Made by a program: the position numbers and the translations under genes. A stretch of 64,000 nt of DNA from assembly GCA_030248195.1 (NCBI GenBank), contig JASAND010021278.1, positions 21,260 to 85,259 of the forward strand, given 5' to 3'. Shown here piece by piece: positions 35,801-49,299 of the stretch. Numbering within the stretch: position 1 is the stretch's first letter; every line of letters begins with the position of its first letter. The notes under the pieces were generated by a model that saw only the letters and a program-made list of their open reading frames with translations, was not told the DNA's origin and made no database searches. Origin of the DNA: Trissonchulus latispiculum. Taxonomy: Eukaryota; Nematoda; Enoplea; Enoplida; Ironidae.

Positions 35801-38800
35801 TGTCATAGCAAGTCTACAAACAGTCTCCTGTGATTGGTTAATTGGTGTTCCCACCGCCGGTTATTCAGTCTATTCAATCAGAGCTATGCTAAAAAACTTA
35901 CATTGCTAGGAGGAGAGATTGGGAACTCAAGTTCCCAAGTTCCCCTGTGGGAACTCCAATATTGGATGTATTGGATGCATTGGATGTATTCCACATATTG
36001 ATCTCCCAATATGGTGGCTGCACAGCTATTGTGTTGTAATTGTTGTAATCCTATTTTAATTTTGTAATTTGTAATCCCAGACCCTTTTGTAACCCCGGAA
36101 CAATAATGACCAGCGTTTTTGTTGCTTCAGCAAAAACAATCCGTCACTATACAGCACTCATTTCGAAGTTTGGTGACAGACTGCAAAAAAGCCGTAAGAA
36201 AAATTTATTTAGACAACTCTTACATTGGCACGCTTCGTCGTCATTGTCTCGATCGTAACCAAAGGGGCAGACACATTTGTTGTCCACACAAATTTCACCA
36301 AAGGCATACTTGCAAAAAATGCTTCCACACGGCAGACCTGGAGGGGTTGGTGGAATCGTTGGAATCACTGAAAGCAACCATAGGTATACTGCAATTAATT
36401 AGCATAATTAGCATAATTACATCATATAAAATATTAGTTTAGTTTTACACTAGGGTTAAAGACTACTCTAAGTTCCCAAAGCAGTTGAGTCTAACATGAG
36501 TGCAGACGCTACATCTTACGTGTACACAGGTCCTTATTGCTATTCCGGCCATAACCTTCCGGGCACACACAGCGATTATTGATACACTTTTCTCCTAAAG
36601 CTTCTAGACAGAAATCGTTTCCACAAGGAATTCCTGGCGTGGTTGTGGTCGTTGTTGTAGAGGTAGTTGTGGTTCCTGAATTTATTAGTGAAACAGATGT
36701 GCTTGGTATTCTATGCTTCACATAACTTGCACATGTTAATAGGTCGGAGACCATTTATAATGCGTAGGATTAAATTCAAGGATTGATTACGTAACTAAAC
36801 GCTTTCAGTTTAAGTCAACGTTAACTGAATATTAAATTAAATTAAACTAAATTAAATTAATTTAAATTAAATTAATCTAAATTAAATTAAATTCCTAATT
36901 GCTAACTTGTTAATTAAATTAAATTAAATTAAATTGAATTATTAAATTTAATTAAATGAAATTAAATATAAGATTACGTAAACATTGCACATACTTCGGC
37001 ATGGTTGATCATTTCGTTCTCGCCCGAACCCGAAGGCGCAGCCGCAAGTATTCCCTCCGATGCAAATTTCATTGAGGTCTTCGTCACAGAACCTTCCCTG
37101 ACCACAAGGAATGCCCGGTGGAGCGGTTGTAGTTGTAGTAGGTATTGCTAAAATGGGAGTAGAATTTGTTGATGTTAGGCAAATGGTTGGCAGAGATTTA
37201 GTAGCTTATTCTCTAAACTTTGGAATGTTAATCGACTTTCATTGACGGCAAGGCAGGTATTGTCCACTCTGCAACTGTAACCTAGCTACAACTTGAACTC
37301 TTAAGGCTAAAAGCCGCTGAGTTATTTTAACTATCGCATGCTAACCGCAAACAGCTTTTAAACAGCTCAGTTTTTTAAGCATAATAGTTTTGCTATCCCA
37401 GTTTTAATGGACACTTACGTTGGCAAAGATCTCCAGATCTTTGGCGTGTGAATCCTTCCTGACAGGCACAACGGTTTCCGTCAACGCAAATCTCTCCAAG
37501 GTCCGGATTGCAGTACAAGCCAGCTCTGCACAGGATACCGTAAGGGGTTGTTGTGGTGGTTGTTGTGGTTGTCGTTGTTGTTACTTGAAATAAAACAATG
37601 AACTATGTTGCCAATGTTCCCTCTAAAAGTATCACCTTGTAACAAAAATGCGGACACACATTCATTAATTTCCCATTAGCCTCATCACTAGCTAGTAGGA
37701 TCGCTTTTTGCAACCCTTTCGGGATATTAGCTGCCTGTATGAGCAATATTGGATTTTAATAACCTTCTTCTTGTTGTCCGTCCAAATTTAGCCAGATTAA
37801 GTACATATTATCTTGAGGATCCGATCCGCTACGCGCCTGGAGTGTTGCTGCTCAATTTTGGTTAAGTTCCGATTTTAAATTAATATATTTGTTTAAGTAT
37901 ATGCGTGGATAATATAGGCCATCTTGGGTGTAGGTAGGGAAAACCATGGATTTGTATTATTTAGGAGTCTCATTTTATGAAGTCTAAAAAGGATTCTTTC
38001 ATAAACATGGATGATATTCTGACGAATTAAACATATCTGAATATAACTATGTCGGTTTATTTAGCCAGGACTTCCTTTAGTAGATTCGGTATTCTAGCTT
38101 GGTCGTATGCGCCTTGGCAGTATACACTGCACTTCTGGGGTGGACGGCTCTGGCAGCAATGACATGGTCTGGTATGGATGGCTGATTGTTTTGGAAGGCT
38201 GAAGCCTAACGTTAGCTAAGTTACATTAATTTGATGCGATTTTGTTAGCGTATCTAATCTTAGGTGCATCGGTTTTTAGTCTGAAGACGACAGAATACTG
38301 ATTCAGGTGACCTTAGGCAGTTAGTACTTAGCAGACACTGGTCTCCTGTTTGAATTTAAGTATATATATTATTTTTCAAATTTAGCAATAGGGTGCTGGA
38401 TTGGGGAAGCCATGTCATGTGGGGTGAAAAAGGTCCCCATGTTTCTATTGCAACTTCGAAATCCAGCTGAGTGTATATAAACTAATGAGGATAAGATATA
38501 ACAGATTTTCCTAGCAGTCCTATTTGAGTGCTCGGCCACACCTTTCCCCTTTCTGCTTCACTTCTTCTTCTTGCTTTCCCTGTCTCCCCTTTTTTGGTCC
38601 TGCATCCTCCGATCGGGTATACAGCTTTCAGCCATTCTAGTCCCTATTGATATGCGGGTGGCAATCGTTATCGGCATTTAAGGTGCTGGTTCGGGTATTT
38701 GCAGCAAATTTTATGTAATTTCCTGTGACTGTAATTTGCTCAATTTTTGGAGTTCAACAATAATTTTTATATCATTTTAAAGCTTAGAATGTGCTTGTTA

Positions 38801-41800
38801 CAACTAGGTGCAGTATAGCTGTCTCATTTCAACTCTTCGGCTTGATCAACATGATATTTGAACAACGACTTGCAATAACATGAAAACAATTTTTGAACAT
38901 GGATTTCTCGAAGTGTGGGAAAGCAAACGAAAAGCGACCAGTTCAGGCTTCAAAAGAAACGTCTTCTTGAGGGCTATTTTTTCTGAAATTGTTTAACGAG
39001 TAAAGAAGCTCAAGATTTTGAGAAAAACGTAAATTTTGTCCGATTTTCGTCAAAATTTTCAAGTTTGGGCGCTTATTTCTCTCGAACTGAAAGTCAAAAT
39101 GCAAAACCATGAAAAATAGCCCTCGGCAATTGTCTCAAAAATACGTGTGTAAAGCCGTTTTTTTAATTGATTGCACGAGTTGAGAGAAATCCGTGTTCAA
39201 AACAATCTAGTTGCGATTTTCAAAATTTCACATTTTCGCTGCTGTACGCCGGCAGAGATACCGTAGAGAGCTCTCCTTTGGGCGTAAGATGTCTTTTAGG
39301 ACCACAAATATGGACAATACTTGACCGACGGACCAGCGCTGTTGAAGCTGTCGAAATCTTGCAATATTTGATTTTTCGAAAAATGGCCGGTTTTGGACCT
39401 CGAAAATTAATTTTCGCTGTTATCTCTTAAACCTTAATTAATCGAAGAAAACTCTCAAGAGCAAAGTTGTAGGTCTTGATGAGAGGATTCGAATGACTAT
39501 AAGTTCATCCATGTAGGGTGGTCACAGTGCAAGTTATGGCGGAATAAAGCTAATTTCTCCAAAACTGAAATTTTCAAGCCGCGACTTTTCTAACATGTTT
39601 TATAGGGTAAATAATGTAATTGTAGCAAATTTGAAAAAATTTCAACGACAATTGCGCTTTTAAAGCCCAAAAATACACGAACCAGAACCAGCACCTTAAG
39701 ATCTCGGTTGCCCTGTATGAGACTGTGGTCACCTTAACGTAGAGTTAAGCGACCAATAACCGCACGTCAGATTTGCTTGGGGGGGGGTCATGTTTTCTAT
39801 CCGTGGCCTTTATCTCTCCGCCGTTTTTCTGCCAATCTTTAGACCGCGGGAAGCAGCACACAAAAGGTCTCTTTGAGCAACTGAATTGTACTGGGCACCA
39901 CGACAAAAAACAAAGTACATGATGCCTCTGCTGCTTCCTTGCAAATTTTTTAGGACTAGCTTTAGTTTATTGGAACTGCTTGAGACATTTGGAATGTTTC
40001 TTTTGTCAGGTTGAGCAAAATTTCGATGGACATGGTCATAAATTAGAAGCTGATCAGATGAGACTTGATGCCTAATATTAATCATCCGAACATGAAGGTA
40101 TTTCGGTATTAGGTTTTTATGAATTTTTAATTATAGTTTCTTTAAATACCTTCACTGTTCACTGTCTTACATGTGCAAGGAAGGTTGATCGCCTCCCGAT
40201 CGTAACCAAAAGGACAGCCACAAGTGTCACCCCCGATACAAATCTCATTCCGTTCTATGCTGCAGTAAATTCCTTCTCCACAAGGAATGCCTGGTGGCTT
40301 TGTAGTGGTTGGGATTGCTGAAACAGCAAAAAATCCCATTGGTATAAGACAATATAACGCATAAGATCCATTGAATGAAATCCACCAATATTTAGGTAAA
40401 AACAAGGGTGAAATTCCCGCAAAAATGACAAGGAATGTGAAGGAAAGGAAGGAACCGTTGACGCAGGCAGCACTGCCGACGGCTGGCCACAGATGGAGGA
40501 CTTACGCTGACAGATTTCAACTCTAGTGGTCCTGGTGAAGCCCTCTGGGCACACGCAACGATTGGCACCATTACAAATTTCTCCCAGCTCAGGCTTGCAA
40601 TAGGTGTCAATTCCACATTTAATGCCGGGAGGTTCTGTGGTTGTCGTTGTAGTTGTCACTGCAAATTACAGGTAAATTACCGGTTACAAGTTTGCCCGTG
40701 ATTGCGTGAATAAACGTAAGCTTCTAGTGGTGCAAATGTGCAGAACATGCAAAAAAGAAACAATAGTCAGGCGTGGACTCTCTAATTATTCACAAACAAC
40801 AGCTACTGCTAACACTAATGTGAACGCTAGCGGTGAAAACATGCAAATGTGCTGAAGGTGTTCACAAACAATAGCCCAAGATTAGCAGCTGTAGCATATG
40901 CAATCTAACTTAACATTCCTATGTTATTTACGCAAAGCTAAAAACGACAAAGCTCACAACGACAGGGTTGGTCAGCGCTGGGTCTCTCAAAACCCGCAGG
41001 ACAAACGCAACGAGATCCTCCTTCGCAGATTTCACCCAAGTCCTCGTCACAGTAGTTATTGGAGCCACAGGGAATGCCAGGCGGTGTGGTTGTTGGTGTT
41101 GTCGTGACAACTAAACTCAATGTTAGAAAGGATTGGTAACGCAATCGAACAAAAAATAAAAAATAAAAATGTATTGGTTTGCGCCCATTTCCAAAATTTG
41201 GTTTCTTTAAATTGCAAAAGGCTTAATTTCACTAAGAAGTTTCTTTTTGAGTTTCATTTTACAAGCTCGTTCTCTGTAAAACGAAATGATTCCTTTCATA
41301 TAAAGACTACATAGTCATCAGTATTTTGAGACTGTCTTACGTCGACAAACTTCAGTAGTGGCCGTGCGAGCAAATCCTGCAGGACAGACACATTGCTGAT
41401 CATTAAGACAGATTTCACCCAAGGAATCTTTGCAGTAATTGTTTGGCCCACAGGGAGTGCCAGGTGGGACAGTGGTTGTGGTCGTAGTTACAACTACAGA
41501 TAGAAAGACTGAATCTGTGAATCTACAGCTAATCAAAGCTAATTCTAATGTGCAACATCAACGTGCCGTAACTAAAACATGCATTCTAATGTGAAATACT
41601 ATTAACACAAACATTGAAAAAATGAATGTCAAAATGCAAGGACTAAATAAAAGATAAAGTATGGAAAAAGTACTGTGTAAAATATTCAGTAGTGGATAAT
41701 TTTTACAAATCATTTGTATTTGTAAAAAGGGAGGTTCTGCTTACGGCGACAAGGATCCGTGCCAATTGGTCTGTCAAAGCCTTCGGGACATTCACATCGA

Positions 41801-44800
41801 TTGTAGTTGGAATTACAGACTTCGCCAAATAGCGGATTACAAAACGTGAAACCACATGGAATGCCTCGATATGATGTGGTCGTGGTTGTTGTGGGAGTTG
41901 TGGTGGTTATAACTGAAAGTTTTGTGAAACCCCGTTAAAATGTAGCTGAAGGTTGCCGTTAACTAGCAATAACTACGTCTACTAAGTTTGGTTAAAGTTG
42001 CCCCATTGCAAAGCAATACCAAAGAATACATATTGTTGGAGAATGTTGTACTGTTCTATTTCAAACAGAGGCAGCCATTTATCATCCCTGCCTTCCTGTA
42101 GGTCCCAACTGTTGTAGGATAATGTTGCGACAAACTAGTAAAGTAAACACTGAAACAGTAATTACCGCGAGGCTTGTTCTTGTAGTATATAGTTGTTGCT
42201 GTATTAGTTCGTCTACGTAAACTGAATTAGCACCAAACGTTAAGCAATATCCTACTAATTGAATAAATGAAAAGACACTACAACATGCAGTACTACAACA
42301 TGCAAGACTTGTTACATCGAAATACGTTAAGGGGGGGGGTCGCTTTTTGGCCGATTTCGCGACCGTTACCGATTTTGCTCATTTTCAGATATTTTGTAGT
42401 CCCAATGGGTCCTCAACATAAGATCAGAGCGTTTTGCGTAATATTGCTTCTATCGTGCTGTAGAGGCCCTCAAAGGTGACCTCGACACAGGTGGACAAGG
42501 TGGGGGGAAAGGGGGGGGGGAAATTTCCCCCCCCTCGGCGAAGTCGCCCACAAGGGGTCGCGAAATTGCTCCCACAAGGGGTAAGAAAATTGGCCACAAG
42601 GGGTAAGAAAATTGCCCAAAAATAGGTTTTAGGACTAAAATTTCGAAAAATTTTCCAGCTTCGCCGGAATTTTTCACTTAAAATTACTATTTTTAGCTAA
42701 AAAACGTCCATAAAACGTGTTTTAGCTTAAAATTTGCTGTTTTTTGCTAAAAATAGGCTAAAATAGCTTAAAAATCGCTTTAAAAAGTACCCCTAAGAAA
42801 AATCGCTCTCACAAGGGGTACCCACCCAAATTTGCTTCCACAAGGGTCAGTGAAATTTGACCTCCCGTTCGGGTATGGACCTCGACGTGTGTTAAACATA
42901 GGAAAATGAAAAAGTTAGGTTAAAAAGTTTGTGGCAGAAAAATTTTTCCCTGTATGCAAGATACAGCGCTACAGCCACCTAGTTGTACATGTTAAGGACA
43001 CATCAGAGAGTGAAAATTACCCTTATGGTACAATTCTGTTGAGTGTTGGATTTTTGGCGATTTTTCAAAGTCAAAATTTCGTAAAATTGGTGCTTTTGTA
43101 CCACGAAAAACAGGACCAGCGAAACATTTTCACCTCTCCTGCACGATTGGTAAAAGATACAGAAATCGCCTATAGATAGTTGCACTCTACGCATACACAG
43201 AATTCTTATGACAGTAGTCGCAAATTTCTACCATTTATAATACTCTCAAGAAACTTGGCACAAAATGTGCTAATTTTGCCAAAAATCATTTTGCACAATT
43301 TTCACGTTGTTTTAAAATTTTCTCACTCGTTACCCACTCGAAAATCACCAAAATGGACACATAAAACTCTCAATGCCTGCCGAACGTTATGGTAAAGGCA
43401 GATGCTTCAAGGTAGAACTTATCTGTCGTGTCGGCTCTTTTGATCTCTTAGAGGGCACAAAAATCAATTTTTGAAATTTTTGAAAAATATTGACAAATTG
43501 GGTATCATTCGATAGCTACTGATGAGCTGAACAACGTTTCTAACAGAACTATGTGTCGGAAATGTAGTATTTGAAAGTTATAGCAAGTTAAAATTCGAGG
43601 GTAAGGTTAGTTGAAAAAGGCTCAGTTCACAATTGAAGAATGTACTGTGAACGACTGAGTGGCTATGCCGGAGTCGTTTTAGTATTAAAATATTACCCAA
43701 CCCACAGAATTAATTTGCCATATTAATTGACTCCGATTTCGCTGCCGTTCTGTCCCAACATGACCTTGGAGGGTAAATCACAGCTATTTTCAAGTTTTCC
43801 AACTTTATAGCTGAATATCTCTGCCACAGTTTGATTTCGTACTCTAATATTTTGTCTTGTTTTTGAGAACATATGTACCTATATTGTGTGTGAAAATGAG
43901 CGTCCGTGACCATCGATTTTGACCCAAAGCGACCCCTCCCCCCTTAAGCACGTTTTTCTTTTCACATCAGCTACTACCAAGCAAGCTAAATTGACGCTCA
44001 CGTTGACAGGGTTCTGCTTGTGTGGCTCGATCGAAACCAAACGGGCATTCACATCGGGAGTTACTAACACATATTTCCCCAAAGTTTAGTCTACAAAATT
44101 GACCAGGGCCACAAGGAGGTCCTGGCGACGGTGGTGGCGTCGTTGTTGTCGTTGTTGTCGTTGTTGGAGTGGTTGTAGTGGTAGTGGTTGTAGTAGTCGT
44201 TGTCGTTGTAGTGGTTGTAGGAGTAGTAGTAGTAGTTGTTGTTGTGGCCACTAAAATCTGGTATTAAAGCTTTACATAACTAAGGCACAGATATACATAT
44301 TAGATGCTAAAAGTGAAAAAGCTAACGTGAGTGCAGAGTGTGATAGTTAAAGTGCTACAGTGAAAGAATGAAAAAATACGTAGCACTCATGATAGATTAG
44401 CTATTGGTATATTAGTCCATGAATGCATATCCTTAGTTACAGCATACTTGGTTAATACCTCGGCATGGTTCGCTTTGTGTTGGACGATCGAAACCAAAAG
44501 GACATTCGCAGCGTCCTCCGTCCACACAAATTTCACCATAGTCAGGATTACAGAATCGGGCTGGGCCGCAAGGAATTCCGGGGAATGGCGTTGTAGTGGT
44601 TGTTGTCGTAGACGTAGTAGTTGTTGTAGTAGCTACTATAATCGAGCAGTTAGGCTTAAAACTTAGCATATTAGGGCAGGAAGTCCAGTATGCATGCGGT
44701 AAAAAGATAGAGGCGGCCACAATACAGTTAACTCTACAACTACAGGCTAGTATCTACGAGTGTAAGCACTTCGGTTGGAAACAAGCTCTATGGCTACGCA

Positions 44801-47800
44801 GCAGGTTATGCCTATAGAAAGGTACCTCGGCATGGTTCGCTTTGTGTCGGACGATCGAAACCAAAAGGACATTCACAGCGTCCTCCATCCACACAAATTT
44901 CACCATAGTCCGGATTACAGAATGTTCCAGGGCCACAAGGAATTCCCGGGAATGGAGTAGTAGTGGTTGTTGTTGACGTAGTCGTTGTTGTAGTGGCTAC
45001 TAAAATCTAGCTTACTACATCCTATGAGATTAAGCGCAGGATATCTACATGCATTCATTTCCTCTCACGCATACTAAGAACTAATTACTATACATTACTA
45101 TATTACTACTATTTCTATGTATAAACTCCATTGTTACCTAGACAAAAAACAAAAAGTGTGAACACTTGTTACATATTCTATCTACATTTACATGCAGTGC
45201 AGTCATGCTAAAGCATTATGAAAGTGACGCGCCATGCACAGAATTGACAGCCACACAACATTTCTCGAGCACTATACCTCGACACGGCTCCCTCTGAGTT
45301 GGACGATCGTAGCCGAAAGGACATTCACATCGATTTCCATCCACACAGATCTCACCATAATCCGGATTGCAGAATCTACCGGGTCCACAGGGAGTCCCTG
45401 GGAAGGGAGTCGTAGTTGTTGTTGGAATGACTGAAATAGCTGCATGCAAGAATTCAACAAATGAATCAGAATCGCTTAAATCTAAAGACGTCTCAGTGTT
45501 TCAAGTTCAACTGTATCTCTTTCAGTTAAGCTTCACAAAGAGTTAGCATATATCATCTTTAGCGAAATAAAAAGGGATGTGCAACATTTTGGTTTCATCC
45601 TCACGAATTGATTCAAGGTTCGTGAAACTGTATCATATTTTGCGGATTATTAAATATTTGTAGAGGATTTAAACCATTGTTCTTCCATTCGCTTCGTTAA
45701 AGAATAAACGCAACATCCTGCCACATTGACATTAGCCACTAAAGTCACTTCATTTCACTTCACTTCACTTCACTAAACGAAATTAATCCCTAACCAGCTA
45801 GCCGTTTAACAACTAAATCTAAACACAGTCGTGGCGTAGTGCTGACTAATACTTTTATCTAAGCTAAGTGCAACTTTAAGGTACTACCACAGTTTTACGT
45901 TACTTAGCAAAGAGGATAGTGGATGCATTCAAATACAGTCAATAAGCTTATTGCTTGTTTGTCAAATGCATTGCTTTTCCGTAAAACTGTGGAAGCTCCA
46001 AAACTAATAAAGATTAAGAACTGCTACACTCTAGCTACACTAGTCAATTTAAATTACTTCTGCCATGTCTAGCTAATGTCTGCTAGTATTTACCAACAAT
46101 GTCACCACAATAACAATATTACATTATTTAAAAATTAAAATAATAAACAAAACATTATTTATCGATATATATAACTATAAATATAGAATATAAATGCAAA
46201 TTGTAATTTAATTGTCATGGTAAACAATCATAGGTTTTAATTACAACTAAATTAACTTGACTCAGTCTGCGACACCTGTCTGTGAGGGAAGAGAGCAGGT
46301 ATACTACTCACTACGGACGATATGATTTAACTGGCAAGACCAGAAATAAATTTTGTTACGAGCTTACAATTTTTGAAATTTTAGATTTTTAAAATTCTAA
46401 ATTCCACCCTGCGAGCTCATCTCTAGAAATTTAGCATCTAGCAAGGAGTCCCGTAAAAGTGTTAACCCGCGCAAAGTGCACATTTAGGCTTTATGTGCTA
46501 AGTATATACATTGTTAGGGCGCTATTACAGAATTGCAGACGGGGTAGGATAACCCCAAAGCTGGCAATATTTAAATCATACTAAACAACTTACAAGTACA
46601 GATGTCGTTTTGACTATTTCTACCGTATCCAGCAGCACAGTCACATCGAATTCCATCGATGCATATTTCACCCAACAGAATCCGACAAAACAATCCCGGT
46701 GCACAGTAAACTGTGGGGGTGGTTGGTGTTGGTGGTGTTGTGACTATACCTGTAAAATAATATAATGCGGCAGTAATTAAGCTTTATTATTTTTTCTTAT
46801 TCGCACAGTAAGTAAATAAGGTGGATCAAAGGATCTGAGGATCAAGTATCAGAAATTTAAAGCTGAGGTTTGCTAAAAAATCGGCTTAACTTTATGGGGA
46901 TATAGGGACAGCAAGAACGAAAGATTGCGGGAAATCAGTGGAAGTAAATGAAAGCAAGAATCATTAAGAATGACTTCGATAACAACTGTGGAGCAACATC
47001 ACATACAGCAGGAGTATGACTGCAGCAGATGCACTACTCTAGCAAAACACATTAGCATACCTGTACAAGGGACTGTAGAGGACAAGCGTTCGAACCCGGG
47101 TGGACATCCACACAGACCAGCTGATATGCACACTTCACCAAAGGCAAGGTTGCACCAAACGCCGGGCCCGCAGGGTGGTCCAGGCGTAACAGGTGACTCG
47201 GAAGATGTTGTCAGCAGCGGCGGAACGAAATCCACTGGTACACAAAGGATAGAATAGTTTACTTAGGGCCTTTTCGTGCAGTGAGTTCACCCTTATTTGC
47301 GAACAGATATAGTTTAACGTATTACTACTACTACTTACTACTAGTAGTACTACAACGACAACGACTACTACATACTATTACTACCGCTACTACTACGTAC
47401 TTTACTCTGTACGAAACTAGTTAAAAGTTGCAAACCTAAACCTTCAACCCTTAAAATCTAATGCTGTTAGGTTTCAAACTAAGTGAATAATGAGTAAGGC
47501 TGTCCAGTCTTACCACAAATTCTGGAGATGGGGTCCCTGATTTTCTGAGGTGGACATGCACAGATATTAGTTCCATTTGGCAGCTGCAGGCACCATTCGT
47601 TTCTTGTAAGGTTACAGGTGGTTCTATCCTCCAAGATACATTCACCGATTTGAGGAGGAGCTGTACCGTTACCATCTGGAATGGTTGATTTGACTGAAAT
47701 CGAAAATAAATATTCAAATCAAATATCGCAAATTAGTCAATGAAACGACAGAATATGTAAACCAAGATCGTCACGGTAATACAATTTGCGTGAACTTTCA

Positions 47801-49211
47801 AAATCAGTTACTATTGCTGTAGTTTCTGGTGATATGTTCCTCCACTTTAGTCGTTCTACGTTAGACTGATTATGGCGATGTTAGTTTGTAGTGCTGTTTG
47901 TTGATTGTAGTGCAGCACGAAAACCTGTTCAGTTTTGTAAATCTGTTAATCGAGATCCAGTGCTTTCACAGTGTAAACAGAGGTCACCACGATTGCTAAT
48001 TACTCATTAAATTCCACGATTGTCACCTACCACAGAGTCCGGTGTCAGGACGTTTGACATAGCCCGGTGGACAAGCACATCTGTGATCTCCAAATGGTGT
48101 TAGTTTGCAAATTTCCGGAGGCGGACAAATTGGGTTGTTCGGGTCACAAGTTGGGCTTCCTATATTAGCATAATGCCATATGTTGTATTATACAGAACAA
48201 AAAATTGAAATCCAGGAAGTAAACGAACTCAAATTTGAAAATAACTATATTTACAAATGAACAAAATAACTGCTTATTCCAAGCAGTTATTTTGCTCTCT
48301 AAGATTTCAAATTTCAAAGATATCGGCTGCCAATGCCAACTATTGTCAATCTTTCTAGAGAGTTGGCTTTTGATGACAGTGTTTGCAGAAAAATGTTAAA
48401 AGATGGGATTCGTCAGAAAGCCTACCACATTCCAAATTGACCGGATCTCTTTGGAAGCCAACTGGACAGCCGCAAAAGCCATTCGGAAGGCAAACTTCGT
48501 TTTTGGACCGATCGCAGGCATTTGGATTGCTCGGATCACAAGGAACAGGGCCTAAAACGCAAATCTCGCAAAAGTCACAGATTTTTCAGATAAACTTATC
48601 TTAATCATCAAGATTATCATCATAATTATTATTATCATCATCAAAAAATTATCAAGATGTAACTTTGATAACTTTAAGATTATCTTAAACATAATTATTA
48701 GATTATTTAAAGATAAGATTAGTTAAGGATAAACTTTAACTAAACTCAGAACTAATAACTACAAAAACTATAATATGAAAATAAATTATAAATTCGATAA
48801 ATAAACCAACAAATAATCAACAAAGTTTGTGCTGGCAAATGTGCTTAGTTGGACGGAAAAAGCAAATCCAAATATAAAAGTTTGATATTTGACAACACTG
48901 TACATAGACACTTACAAACAAGTGAAATCAGCAAATTTCTTAGTCGAGGGTTGAGACCAGTATAGTTAGTGATCAAAAAATAATTATCCCTAACGCCTCC
49001 GACAATTTCTAATAGTTCTGTTTCCCTGACATGGGATGTGACTCCAATGGCGTAAAGCTGGATTCCTGCTGCTCGAGCCTCCGCTGCAGGTAACTCTACA
49101 GAATCTTGAGCTCGACCATCGGTAATCACAATACCAATACGAGCCACCTATAAGGAAACAGTATATTACAGAGCAAAGAATATTACCATTATTGCCATTA
49201 TTAAACTATTA

Positions 49212-49299
<88 letters not shown>

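Noticed and set aside
34809..47234. Regularly spaced repeats that could suggest a CRISPR-like array
   Set aside because: They are EGF-coding exons with splice sites in animal DNA; spacing and length vary and the repeats encode conserved cysteines.
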